A DNA stretch of 64,000 nt from Calliopsis andreniformis (Eukaryota > Arthropoda > Insecta > Hymenoptera > Andrenidae). A program made the translations under genes and the position numbers. This document shows positions 1-12,663 of the stretch, in pieces (within the stretch, counting starts at the first letter, position 1; each line of letters begins with the position of its first letter). The notes under the pieces are model-generated. The model did no database searches. It worked only from the letters and a program-made list of their open reading frames with translations, and was not told where the DNA came from. The stretch covers positions 3,100,001 through 3,164,000 of the forward strand of contig NC_135073.1 in assembly GCF_051401765.1 (NCBI RefSeq). The letters run 5' to 3'.

Positions 1-1166
1 ATTTGATCTGAAGTGTTAACAAAATAAAAGTTGTGACAAACTAACCTGAGGCGACAGAATATTCACACTGCGGCTTATATATTTCAATACTTTTTCCGAT
101 TAAGGGAATCAACAAATAGCATGAGTGAATTGAAAATAGCCAGTGATTAATATAAACAATTTTCACATAATTAATGTACAGATTTTTAATAAAAATATTA
201 AAATAATCGTTGTAAAAAGGGAAAAATAAATTCATCGTTTCCAGCTGCAGTGTGAAGCGCCACCTTTCCGCAATCGCGTCTCTCCAAGAGAACACTGGTG
301 CAGAGGCTGAGAAATAGCGCGTGGAAACGGTCTACCGTGAACTAAAAGTGAGCAACACAAAGTTGCAGAAAAGTTCATTCTACGTAAACTCAATCAGCCG
401 AAAGATTCATACCTTCTGAGGCTGATTTCATTATACTCATATTACAATGAGAAACATAGAACTGTTTACAATATGATTGCAACAATACAATTTCTGCATC
501 AGCAGCTTACAAATATCCTACACGGAAGCTTTTCGTGCTCATACAGCCATCAACAACATGACACCATTTATGTTCGTTAAAACTACAATTTTAATACCAG
601 GTACTCAGATATAGATCAATGTAACAACAAAAATTCATAAAAGGGATAAACCGAAGGATCGAATCCTTGCTACGCCATTTTAGGCGAACAACAAAATTCA
701 TTTCATATAGATAAACCGATTTCGTTGCTCACCTGGCAGTGCAGGTCCCTTCGAGAAGAAATACGTTGTCGTTATTTTAATTCTACGCGACCATAGGACG
801 CATATAAAATACTTTTATATGATTGCTTATTCTGTTTCATTTCATGTACTGGCAGCAAAACCGAAGAGGAATAGTTGACCGTTTCCACTGCACCTGGTAA
901 ACCCTCTCAGGCACTGACGTGGCGTCTTTTGTAACGATATATAATTTAAAAAAAAAACAAAGATTTTGCTAACTTCGTGTAAACTTCGTGGGAGAGGATG
1001 CGTCAAGTGCAGCCGCGGCCAATCAACGAAGTATTTTCCACGCGGGCTAACGTGTTTTACGCGTGCTTCTTTCCTCTTCTCAGTCAGGTCCGGACCCTAA
1101 TGAAATTTAGGGGCGGGCCCAGAGCACGAAGTGCAGTGGCGGGGTGGGCCCGTCCATTGGAGGTGA
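1..1166. other. Left edge, downstream flank of BuGZ
   Basis: No coding region is supportable here. The stretch should include the 3' UTR of the minus-strand BuGZ gene, whose stop lies at 1167. The part at about 960-1080 is richer in GC and CpG than the surroundings and carries a CCAAT box (around 1019), so it could be a promoter, but no attached exon was found. A CGCCATTTTA motif, the reverse of an ATGGCG (YY1/Pho-like) site, lies at about 674. Confidence 0.4.
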
Positions 1167-4100
1167 TCATCTGAAGCGTGGGTGCATCATCGGAGCCAAC
1201 ATCGGCGCACCAGGAAAGCCCATCGGAGTAGCAAATGCCGGATGCATCGCGCCCGGCGGCAACGCTCCTATCATCCCTGCAAAGGACAATACAACGTAAA
1301 TGAATGACATCCAAGTAAATTATATTACTCCCATCCGTTCCTTCGATCTCGTTATTTTTCTTTTTTGAACAATCTGTAAATAGGTTTTTTAAAAGTATAC
1401 TTACGTCACGAGAGTACTCGTTTAACAAACAAAACTCTATGTGTATGTGTGTGTTTCGAATACATATATTGCTCTCCTTCCCGTACTCTCCCTGTCTTTT
1501 TCTTTCTATCTTCTATTTTACCTTTTAATCATTTTTCATTACTTTTCTTGGAGATTGCGTATCGTTCAGTGGAAAGGCACATGTCACAAGATTATTACGG
1601 AATTTTGGGAGAAATGTTAGAATATTTACCATTACTGGAACGACTGATTTATTAAAATGAATAACATAATATAACGATAACATTTCCTCCAATACATTCC
1701 GAACTAATCCAACAAATCCTCACATTTCTGAACAGGAAGTTGTCTGACAGCCGACCGATAGCATTTTCTTATACGAAATATACAAAAACAAACCTTTTCC
1801 TTTTAAAAATAAAGAAGAAACTAAACTACTACTCTTCTTGATAATTTATTAATGAGATTATATTAATAGTAGCAGTTCTTTACTTTACTCAGAAACATAA
1901 AAAAAAATGAACAAAAAAATAGAGTGACACTGAAGTCGATCATCTAAACACACTTTACATCTGTTTTAACAATGTGCTCTTTTACAGAGTGATAACAAAG
2001 ATTCAAATTTTATAGGACTACATTATATACCCATAAGGGTTTATCATTGACAGCCCACCTAAGTCTATCTAGCAACTTTGTCAATGCGAATTACCAACTA
2101 TACGAGTAATGAGCTCAGCATGCAATATGCCGCATATGCAATACAAATCACAACAAACTGACAAAATATGATACCCACACAAAACCTCACACCATACAAA
2201 AAGAAAGAGATTTGATTATTATCAGTTGTTTTGTCGCCATTTAATTTGAACAAATCGATCGGCTGCCTAACCGACTTCCAAAACACTGCTCCAGAAATGC
2301 TTCCACGAACAAAAACAAATTAAATAATAAGCTTTGAGTATTAATTGCTGTTTTTGTTTATTCAAATCTCATGTTCAAATTTGTCGACTTCAAAGTATCT
2401 CGACAAGAGTGGAAACAGAAATGTAACTAATTACTGTAATGTAATGTAAACAACATCTAAACCTCATTCTGAAGTATCATTTATGATTTCGTTATATAAT
2501 ATATAGTTGTAAATAAAACCGTTAACTGATAACACGCAATATACTATATCACAGAGTAGAATTCTAATTGTAATTGTGATCTCCACGTTTATGAATGTTA
2601 AAATTAGGCACGTCTATCATCAAGTATATAACAAACAACTGTAATTAAACTTATATACGAGTTATAAATATATTGGGTAACGTGAAATCATTTACTTACT
2701 GTGGATTGACTCGACTTATCTAAAATCGTTTGTGTAACACAAAAGCTAGGCTATGGTGTGAGGGAGATACATTACGTTCGTTCTTGTTGTAAGTTTCTTT
2801 TTTGTCATAGTACACACCGCAATAAGAACCATGGTAGCGGAAGATAATCCCTTCCCTCTTTTTTTTCTATACAAATACTTGAGATCCTTTCTGAAAGAAA
2901 CTTTGATGACTAAAATATACACTTATGAAAAATTCAACAACGTTCTAAACAATTAGCAATCTTACATTCCGTACTTATTAAAAAGGAAAAGAAATAATGA
3001 AAATGAGTGCCTGAAATTTCTTTCTAAATATAAAGAAGGAAGGGATCTTAAAATCATCATCGAATATATGCATCAGTTTTTTTTAGAATGACAACTTCGA
3101 ACGACTGTCAGTACCGTGCCCAAAAAGCGATTTCTTCACTACTGTATCACAACACCAGGATTTCAAGCTGTATAAGTAATATGAAGAGATAGGATGGTAA
3201 CACGATTGGCGAGGTAATGGCAAGTGAGTCATAAGAAGAATATGGTTATGTCGAGATAGTGAATAAAGAAGCTACTGGAACGGAAAAGAAAAAACTTATA
3301 TATATATATACGATGAACCAGCCGAGCGGCCGAAAGTCGAATTAATTTCGCAGTAAGAATTCTTATCAATCGAGAAAAAGACATATACATATATAAATAT
3401 GTATATATATGTATATCGCGAATTTTTCTATTATACTGAAAAGCAGGCATATTATACATATATATGTATATATATATCGCGATTATAAAAATGTATATCT
3501 AGCGTAATCGTGCTTCCGATACCGAGTACTCTAGTTTCAAGAAGAGGCATTTCACGTCCAAAGGGTCGTGATGTGTCCAAAATCAAAGTGTGGCTGTCCG
3601 GCGTTGAAGGAATCAGAACAGATGGAATATCGTTGGCCGCTCGACCCACCTGCCCAGTGATAATAATATAAATATACAGAAATATAGATATATATATATA
3701 TATATATATAGGTGTATTAATGTGACAATGATGATAATAATAATGATAATTAATAATTAATAATTAATAAGAATAATAATAAATATAACGATGTATATAT
3801 ACACACACACATATATATGTGTATATATAGATAGGCCATGTCACCGCATGCTAATTGCTAAGGACCAACCTTGTTGCGCTTGTACAAAACACGGATTTAG
3901 TAACCAGACTGGGTTCGTTCGACACTCACCAAGGAGTGACTGGGCGCCCTGCAAACGCACCGTTAAAGCATAAACGTACAAGACACGCTGTCATCGATTC
4001 TGGCATATGGGTGAATCCTGAGCGTAACTAGTATCTGAACAGTCATACTTCATTTTCTACCTTTCTTTCTTTTACGCTCTTGAAATATCTAAGTATTTTT

Positions 4101-7100
4101 TGTGTACCTTATTAAAAATTGATCCCCCCAAAGTCTAGTCTCTGTTGTCTCTTTCTCTCATTCATCCATAACAAAGTTTTAACCATTCTGCAAGTCTAAA
4201 TTGTTGTTCAGGGGCAGGGGGTAAGGGCTACATAGTGATGGATGAAGTGCAAAGGTATAATATACTGCACATGTCAGATGAAAAACATTTTTGTCTGAAT
4301 GATTAAGCTATATTTCTAATAAATGGATTGTATAAATCTCAAGCCCTTGGGTAAACTTATTATTGTCCGAAGTTATCTCTCTAATTAGGAAATATACAAA
4401 TCTCTTTACATTAGGACTAACACAATTATTTTAAGGCGTAAATGAAAGGGCAGTTATCTTTACAAACGGTCAATAAAATATACTATGTATATATGTATAT
4501 ATATTCAATGAAATATACAATGTATTACCTAATCTTGGCATTTCAATCCTAAAATTGTACATATACATACACATGTATGTGTCAATATGTTCGAAGCAAG
4601 GACCATTAAACATGATATCTTTTGCCTTCAAAGCAAGAAATAAACATAAAACTATCAAAGACATATTGTTACATGAAAATCTACCAAAATTTGTCGAATT
4701 ATAGAAAATAGGATTTCAAACTTTTAATTTTAAATTTCAAATTAAAATACTGGCAAGAGCACATGTAAAAAAAAGTTTTAAATGATTCAGATATTTACGC
4801 TGATTAATGGGTAATGACGGAGTGTTCTCATTGGAATGGGGATGAATGTTCAAAATCATAGAGACTTACCTGGTGGCAGGCCCATGGGGGGCGGTCGCAT
4901 CATGTTACCTCCATGAATCAAAGCAGGTGCAGCTAGGGTCATGGTAGGCCGCATAAGCGGTGCCATCAGGGCAACAGAACTAACTGGCATTGCTGCGGAT
5001 GCAGGAACCATAACTGTTTGTGGAGGCCTCTGAAATCTTTGTTGTTGTTGTTGAAGAGCATTTAATGCAGCTTGTTGCCTTTGTTGTTGATCCTGAAACG
5101 CAGCAGCCGCGTTAGCAGCAGCTTGTTGTTGTTGTTGCTGCTGCTGCTGCTGCTGTTGTTGTTGCTGCTGCTGCAAAACAGCAGCTTGTTGTGTGGCCTC
5201 AGCTTGTGCATTTCGAGTTTCTTCAGTCTGTCGCCGTTGATATTTTGGAAGCCGGGCTCTAATTTCCTCCTAAAGTACAAAATGTTTGCTTTCTTCTTTT
5301 CACCATTCATTAGAAATATAGAAATAATGATAATCATATTAACTCACTAAGCTCAGATCCTCTGGTGGGTGAATGATTTTAATGGCAGCACTAGTTGTTG
5401 CTATGAGATTTACTTTCTGATCACTTCCAATGTTATTACTAGTAGTGGTATTACTGTCCGCGTTACTGTAAGCAGGGAATGTTGGTTTCACTGGTCCTAT
5501 AGATCCACCAGCTACTGATGTAATTGGTTTAAAATCTGTGCCCAAAGGAGAAGTCACAGCTGTAGATGCAGCTGTTGAAACAGCTGCTGCACTTGGAAAT
5601 AATGGTCGTGCTGGTGGAATAGATGCACCTGATACTGGTGGCTGTATACTTGGAGGCATACCTGGCATTCCAGGCATCATACTACAAAGAAAAACAGAAT
5701 TCATTACTCCATTCTTTTATTCTTCTTCCCCTAGCGTAATACTTATATAAGATCAAAAATTTTCAAATATTGTATTTACCTAACTTACATTAAATTAATA
5801 TCACAAAAATTATTCTTCTTTCACGTTGTCTGCTTAAAAAAAAAAAAAAAAATTATACATACCCAGGACCCATGAAAGGTGGACCTACAGGACCCATAGG
5901 TCCCATCATATGGTGCATAGGTGGTGGGAACTGTCCCATTGGTGGCATACCAGGATGAGCTGCCATACCTGGCATTACACCAGGCATCATATTTGACCCT
6001 GTAGGCATTGCTCCTGGTGCAGACCCCAACAAACCTTCTGGTTTTGCTTTTTTCCGAACAGGTTCATCTTCACCAGAACTTGGCGAACCAGGTCTGCCTC
6101 CATTTCTTTGTCTTTCATGCTCTTTTGCATCGTTTGGTGGTATACCTTCCATGCCATAAATTTCTATTTCAATATTGCTACGATTTGGCAAAGAATTAGG
6201 TACCTTATCTATTGCTTCTTTATGTACCTAAAAGAAGTTAAAACAAGTATTTTGAGAAGTTTGCTTTATACTTGCATATTGTAATATAAGAACATGTTAG
6301 CAGTACCTGCATACAATGTATACTCAGTCCTGGTCCTGTGTAAAGCTTCTTGTGACAAATATGACATTTAAAGTGTTTTGCTTTTTGATGTTGAATAAGA
6401 ATTTTCTCATCTTCAAATTCTCGATTACAATACCTTGATAAATTTGTTAAGGATATTATATATTATAATTATTATATGTTATTATATGTTACAAGACTTT
6501 CAATATTATTGGTTCTTATAATAAAACAACAAAAGAAATGACTCATACATAACACAAATATTGTATACATATGTATATGCATGTTTTCTATCTATACAAC
6601 AAATACATAGAAACAATAATGAGGAATAATATAGTTTCATTACTTTTAATACCAAAGTATATGTATATTTAATACAAATAAAATTGAAGAAAGAATAGCA
6701 TAGTATCACATGGCCTTTTATAAGCGTAACTATATAAAGAGAACTAATATATGTAATACAAACATCTATCTTGAAAAAACTTTGAGATTTGAAGTTAATT
6801 CGCTATTATTATCTTTTTAGAGGATATAAGTTGATTCTTGTTTAAAGCGCTATAAACTAAGCTATACAAATAACAAAAATTTGTCATAATAGGAAATGTA
6901 TATCAACATTTAATCATAAACAAGTACATTGCTACAAATACAAACAACATGAAATATATCCAAAAAATGAACACAGAAAATCATTTCAATTTTGTTAAAA
7001 GTACATTACATTAAACAAAATTTGTAATTCATCATATTTAAGGAAATAATACAATCACTTATCTGGGAAATAAATTCAACCAATTTACCCAGAGTTAAAT

Positions 7101-7499
7101 GTATTGTATCAAAAGATATAGTTGAAATAAAGTATTTCACTTTATAAACAAGCTCTCAGTGAAAAAAGAAATAAGTCAAGTGTAGTTGCTAACGAAATAT
7201 CGATTTCTCTAAGAATCAGCCACTTTAACTCGCCACACATATTTAGCGCGCTTTAAAGAAGTATTCTACAATACGATAATGATTTTCAAAGTAGGTAATA
7301 TGATAGGGTAATATGATACAATGCGAAAGTCAATACGATATCAAGATATTTTTAACCTCAACGCTGTAAAAGCAATAGAAATGATGACCGTGATCTATGT
7401 TCTAAAAATATAGTTACGTAAAGTATCCCTTAGCTAAGGGTGTTTTGGAAAAGGATACCAACACCAGGGCCTCGACTGCTTCTTCTTCTTACGTCCCAT
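1167..7499 (-). CDS. BuGZ: BuGZ/ZNF207 homolog, BUB3-binding zinc-finger spindle protein
   Basis: The protein is 458 aa from six coding exons: 7459-7499, 6307-6433, 5863-6227, 5348-5681, 4870-5269 and 1167-1276. It starts [15 protein letters not shown], the family's usual N-terminus. Two C2H2 fingers follow within the first 60 residues (CWYC...H-x4-H and CHIC...H-x4-H). The first finger is split by intron 1 inside its Trp codon. A Pro/Met/Gly-rich low-complexity stretch comes next. A GLEBS motif ([19 protein letters not shown], about residues 278-297) carries the Glu-Glu pair at 290-291 known to contact BUB3. A run of 17 glutamines sits at about 322-338, and the tail is Pro/Met-rich. Family members bind BUB3 and microtubules, load BUB3 on kinetochores and phase-separate through the low-complexity region. 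The last intron is 3.6 kb; reading through its donor would give a shorter tail ending GKSL. Confidence 0.93.
3670..3790. repeat. AT dinucleotide and AAT/AATT microsatellite cluster
   Basis: A run of alternating AT (about 3689-3711) is followed by GATAAT/AATTAAT-type short tandem repeats up to about 3790. It lies in the last, 3.6-kb intron of BuGZ. Confidence 0.85.
5123..5173 (-). repeat. CAG/CAA repeat encoding 17 glutamines in BuGZ
   Basis: There are seventeen consecutive glutamine codons, mixing CAG and CAA, which usually limits slippage. The tract sits directly after the GLEBS region and is followed by an alanine-rich and a second glutamine-rich stretch. It is likely polymorphic in length. 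Confidence 0.95.
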
Positions 7500-8513
7500 T
7501 TTTGTGTGTTAACTTTCAACGACCCAAGATTTGGAAAAATATGCCAATTAACACTATACGGCTACGTAGTATGAATTGAAGTCGCAACTAGCTACACTGC
7601 ACACACGTAAAAACCGATAATGCAAAATGGCGACTGCATCTTTTCCGTATTTGACGGAAGAAGTATAGCCACTATTATTATATAAAAGTCACCAGAAATT
7701 TTTACAGGACATTTAAAGTGGATATTCTTGGAATCGATTTAAAAACCAACATTATTTATTGTTTGCACTATGTTATCATAAAAATATGAATCATTTACTG
7801 AATCAATGTATAACATTTTCATTCATCATAAATTTGTTTCTTCTTTTAAAAGTATTTCATGAGAGTTTATAGAAAAATGTTTTTGTATCAAAAATTCATA
7901 TTATATTACCAATAAGTAATAGAGTAAAAATTATTTTTTAAGCTAGTGTTAATATTATTATATTTTTATCTCTAAAAAAGATTAAAGCTTGTTCTGGTTA
8001 ATTTTACACAACATTAGTACAAACAATTAAAAAAATATGTATCAGTAATATCATTTATTTGTAACTTACAATCAATAAAATAAGTTATCCAAAATTGTGT
8101 AAGTTCGTTTCCTAACGTTAATAATACGTAACGGTACTATTTTATTTTTCACTATATTATAGTAATATCTAATGTTAATATGTAGTAAGATTGATTATGT
8201 TATGTATGAATAATATATGAAGATGTAAATCTTTTTTCTGCATAACAAAATGAAAATAAATTAGGAACGAATGAACAATGTATTTACAATAATGCTTGAA
8301 TTAATACTACAAGTGGAAAGAGATTTATGGGAGGGTGAAATTAAGTAAATGGAAATACAAGTATATGCTAATATAAAAATACTAATATAGAAATTATCAT
8401 CCATAATCGTGCTTTATATGCATTTTATATGCATAAACTTAAACCAAAAATGATAAAAGTTTCACAACAACAGTTCAACTGTGAAATATTTTATACACAA
8501 GCAAAAACCTCCG
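7500..8513. other. BuGZ promoter side and 3' flank of the zinc-finger gene
   Basis: This gap lies between two minus-strand genes. The BuGZ 5' UTR and promoter should lie at about 7500-7700; an AAAATGGCGAC motif (YY1/Pho-like) is at about 7624-7635. The rest is AT-rich. A TTTATT at about 8139, read as AATAAA on the minus strand, could serve the upstream zinc-finger gene. No coding region was seen. Confidence 0.4.
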
Positions 8514-11051
8514 TTAGCTGCAAATCCTTTGCTTTAATGGGAGATCACTGTCAGAGTCACTAGATTCATTAGGCATAATAGGTTCATCATCAGAAGAAGA
8601 ATAATGTTCTTTCACTTTCAATACCATTCTCTTTTTAATCTGAGAAATAAAAATTTAAAAATTATAATTATAATGAAAAATTTGCAAAATGTAACAAAGT
8701 CAATTGAGTAATATACCTTCGGGCAGTTTTTAGTTGGCCTTTTAGGTGTATTAGGTTTTGGAACGTACTTATCAGCTACTCCTTCAACACGTCTAATATC
8801 GAAATCTTGATCTATTTTGGTTATAGTCTGCAATCTTTGTTCTTCTGATGTTACATATAAGTCATCTGGTTGATGATAACTGTTATGCACATCATATGCT
8901 TTTTTGCTACAAAATAATGCAGCACATACTGTACACTTTATTAAATTCTCTGGAAGAGCTTCTCTTTCTTGCTGTTATATAAATAAAGTGAAACACAGGA
9001 ATATATAGCATAAGAGTTACAATATAATTCACTTATAAAGTATTCATTTATTAGCTTTACTTGAGTATGAGCTCGTTCCAAATGCTGCTGTAAGTTGAAT
9101 TTTATAATGTATTCAGCCCCACACAAATGGCAGTAATAGACACTGAGAGCATCATTCATAGAATTCACTTTAATTTTATTACTAGGAGGTGGTGTCGCTA
9201 TTGGTTGGAATAAATGTACCATTCTACAAATTAAAGTATCATGTATAATTTCAAAATGTAATTAAAGATTTTACTAAATAAGAAGCTACTAATTTACCTT
9301 TTATGTACAGAACGGTAATGATAATCTAAAGCTTTTTCATTATAAAATAATACATCACAGTCTTCGCACTTCCGGTGTTGTTCTTTCCGCTCACTTTCTG
9401 ATGAATCATGAGATGCTTGATGACTATCCCTGTGCGTCTAATAAAACAATAAACAATTTAAAAAATTAAGAAAAATCAACAACTATTATATATAGGAAAT
9501 AAACCTACTTTTAGTGGAAATTGCATCCCACAATAATGACAATAAAATTTTGTAGGTGAATTAGGATGAACTTTAAATCTATGCCTTATTGTTGCAGTGA
9601 TTGAATCAAATGTTTGTCCACACATATCACATTGGGTGTCAGCATTTTTGTTGGTTTTCACTGGCCTACCACGAGTATCTATTTCTTTGTTGGCATGTTT
9701 TCTAGATAAAGCATTTTATTTGTTTAAAATTTACTTAAAGCACTAGTTCAAATGTACTAAAACTTTCCAACAAAAACATTTACATTATCTTATGCTTGTT
9801 GCTTTTTATAGAATTCAATTATGCCACAAAAAGTTATTCGAAAGATGTCAATATTAGGATACATGCACATTTGAAATTGTACAAAAATGTAAGAAATCCT
9901 AACAATTTTACTTACTCTCAATTTTTATTTTCAGATAGTATAATTTACAAACATTTTAATTTACATATGAATAAATATATGTATAAATTATTACTAACAT
10001 GGTAATTAAAATAATGTACAAGTAATAAAACTTTATTTTATCAGCAACAAATGAGACTCTTTCCTATTATATTATTGTAACATAATTATTGTGTAACTTA
10101 AGTTTGAATAACTGTTAACTATACAAGTATTAATGCAATATAAAATAGTTCTCTAATTATTTATCGACTTATTGAAGAACTAATACAATATCCTAACAGT
10201 CCTATAATAGATTTTATGTTAATATATGAAATATAATGCAATTTAGAACAAATTAATACTAAAATAGTACATTATACGTTTAAAAAATTATACAAAGTTT
10301 TTATATTGTCTGTTCTTTGAATATTTGAAATATATATATTTTTTAGTTTGCTTTACCATTAATGTATTCACTAAAAAATATGTAACTTAAAAATAGAGAC
10401 CTATATATAACAATAACAAAAAGTATCATTGGATAATGACATATTTAAATACTACTTAACATCATATTTCAATTAATGAAAATAATTAAAGGTACATCAA
10501 ATGTTGTTTTAATAATATAACAACTTCAATAATAGAACAATAGCTTTAGATATACATAAAATGCCAAATACATCATCCAATTAAAAGAAAATTTTGTTTT
10601 AGAATAAGCAAACAAGTGTTTTAATATTCACTGTCACATATCGTTACTTATAGTAAATTAATCGTTACGTGTTTTTAAATAATCTTTTACAGATTATTAT
10701 TATTATTGTTATTATAAGAATTTTGATATATTTAAAAAACCCAAAACAAACGAAAAAACTAGCGCGACAATCAAACTCTATCGGTAATGCAGCTTATTAT
10801 TATGATTACAATATAATCTTTCAAAACATATTTTTCTTCGATTACGCTTTTGTGTTTTGGACTTTACATCAAAATAAAATGAAAAACACAGGTCATCATA
10901 CAAAATTCGTGTGTTATGAAATTGTTTCCTTGGTTATTAATAAGACCAAAATGACTAGGTTCTAATAATACCTAAAATGTGCCTGCAAGGCTTCCTTGGA
11001 TTCTAGTTTCGAGTCACACAAAACACACTTGTGCTGCCTTTTAGCACTCAT
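8514..11051 (-). CDS. Six-finger C2H2 zinc-finger protein, function unknown
   Basis: The protein is 318 aa from six exons: 10972-11051, 9509-9701, 9298-9437, 9061-9223, 8717-8971 and 8514-8639. It begins MSAKRQHKCVLCDSK. I count six fingers that all fit C-x2-C-x12-H-x3/4-H: CVLC, CDMC, CHYC, CEDC, CHLC and CTVC. Finger 3 is complete only when exons 2 and 3 are joined after PLK, which supports that splice. The fingers are separated by variable spacers rather than TGEKP linkers, so this is not a classic tandem DNA-binding array. The C-terminus has a basic patch (PKRPTKNCPKIKKR) and then a Ser/Asp-rich acidic tail. A nuclear role is likely, but I cannot assign an orthologue. The first intron is 1.27 kb and holds nothing recognisable. 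Confidence 0.85.
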
Positions 11052-11399
11052 TTAGGCGCGAATTCTTATTTCGGAAAAAACATCACAAATTTACCGGATG
11101 ACTTTGCGCCAAGTACTACCATGTAAAATCTTCCACGCTATATGATTCAGCCACGATAATCGTACTTAATCAATCACGAATAGCAATAATGTAATTCCAG
11201 ATTCTTTAAAACATTGCTAGTTTTTCACATATGTATCATTCGTTGTATCAATGAACGTTTAAAATTTCATAGAACTCACGTCCGTACAGAAAAATCAGTT
11301 TTCGGCCATTTTATTATGTTGAACGTCGCGTCATCTATCATCTACCACTGCAAAAAGAGTGAAACAATTTTACGGGGTATTTGATTACAATTTTTTTAT

Positions 11400-11621
11400 C
11401 AACATTAGAACTACCGGAGTTAAATTACATAAATTTTTAACCGTATATTATAATTGCAGGTTTCTGAAGAAGTACATACTTTATAGAAATAACATTTATT
11501 TACATGTCCTTTAGTTTTACTAAGCGTTAACTGAGAGAAGAATAACATTTATAAAAAATAAAATGTACATGAAATATAATCTTACTCCTCATTTTTACGG
11601 AATTGGTAGTTCTAATGTTAA
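11400..11621. mobile_element. MITE-like element, ACATTAGAACTACC termini
   Basis: The left end reads AACATTAGAACTACC (11401-11415). The right end, reversed, reads TAACATTAGAACTACC (11605-11620). The interior is AT-rich with no reading frame, about 220 bp in all. Such a non-autonomous element depends on a transposase encoded elsewhere. Target-site duplications are not clear. Confidence 0.6.
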
Positions 11622-12460
11622 TTGATATTCTAAATTACAGAAACTAAATTATAAAAAGTTGTGTTCAAGGTACACAATTCTAATGAATGTAATATGTATT
11701 TTTTTCCATTTGTCTTTTAAAATACACGCAAACCTTGAATAACAAAATATAATTTGCACAATATAGATACAGCTTTATCTTTTATAATATATCATAGCAG
11801 TGTTAACATATATATAGTAAATATATTTTGCTTCTTTTTTTAGTTCTAAGGAAGAATTCATTTAAAGCATTATAATATACTCAAATATAATATAAAACAT
11901 TTTAGAACATTCTATTTACGTAATATAATATATTCTATTGATTTCTTGCTTAGCATGAAATCTAAACAATTTTTTAAATGCACACATACATGGTATTCTA
12001 TAATTGTTGCAAATAATTCTCATCGAAGTAATTAGTGTTTAATGTAAAAATCATATTTAGTAACTAGATACAAATTTATCAACTCTAAAAATGTTACAAT
12101 GCTACGATATTAACAACTGATTATTTCGATGATGATTAGTAACATTTTCATTTTTTTTTACAAAAATTAAAAAAATACCATCTATGAGCATTATATTAGC
12201 ATGAATATTTGTGCATTTGTAAAGCCGTTAATTAGACATTGTTACTTCAATGTATAGTAATTTATCTCAATAGACCCGACTGAGATTATTCTCTATCAGC
12301 GAGGTCGTGTTTGTTATGTGATGACCGGTACAGGACCCCATGCTACCATTTAACAAAGAAACGAAGAATGTTTTGTTTCAATTTTCAATTCATCTTTTGT
12401 AACCCTACACTCTCCCTTCTTTGATACATTATTGGTATGTATACATATACATATATATCT

Positions 12461-12663
12461 GTGGCTACAAGGCAAAACAATTATGTCACATTTTGAAAAA
12501 AGTTGAGTTAAGGCTTTACTTGAGATCTAGAATATAGAACTTATATACATCGTAATAAAGTTTGAAATAAAGGTTCATAAGACAGTGCTGCAATGAAAAC
12601 TTTAAACGTTAGTATCTCAAAAACAAAAATTTGTGACTTAAGTCATTTTACCTTGCAACTACA
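12461..12663. mobile_element. MITE-like element, CTACAAGG/TTGCAAGG termini
   Basis: The left arm TGTGGCTACAAGGCAAAAC is matched, imperfectly, by the reverse complement of the right end, which reads ATGTAGTTGCAAGGTAAAAT. The match continues through GTCACA...TTTT on both sides. The element is about 200 bp and non-coding. Confidence 0.45.

Noticed and set aside
41..295. Minus-strand frame starting MFSWRDAIAERWRF
   Set aside because: Only the first residues look protein-like; it then runs into AT-rich sequence, with no family match or supported splice.
655..700. GGATCGAATCC, similar to a tRNA T-arm
   Set aside because: No matching A box, anticodon arm or acceptor stem around it.
5072..5350. Plus-strand frame with a long leucine run
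   Set aside because: It is the antisense of the BuGZ glutamine repeat (CTG/TTG) and has no splice or start support.
10669..10965. 98-codon plus-strand frame
   Set aside because: It is AT-rich composition (Ile, Asn, Lys, Phe), lying in intron 1 of the zinc-finger gene on the opposite strand.
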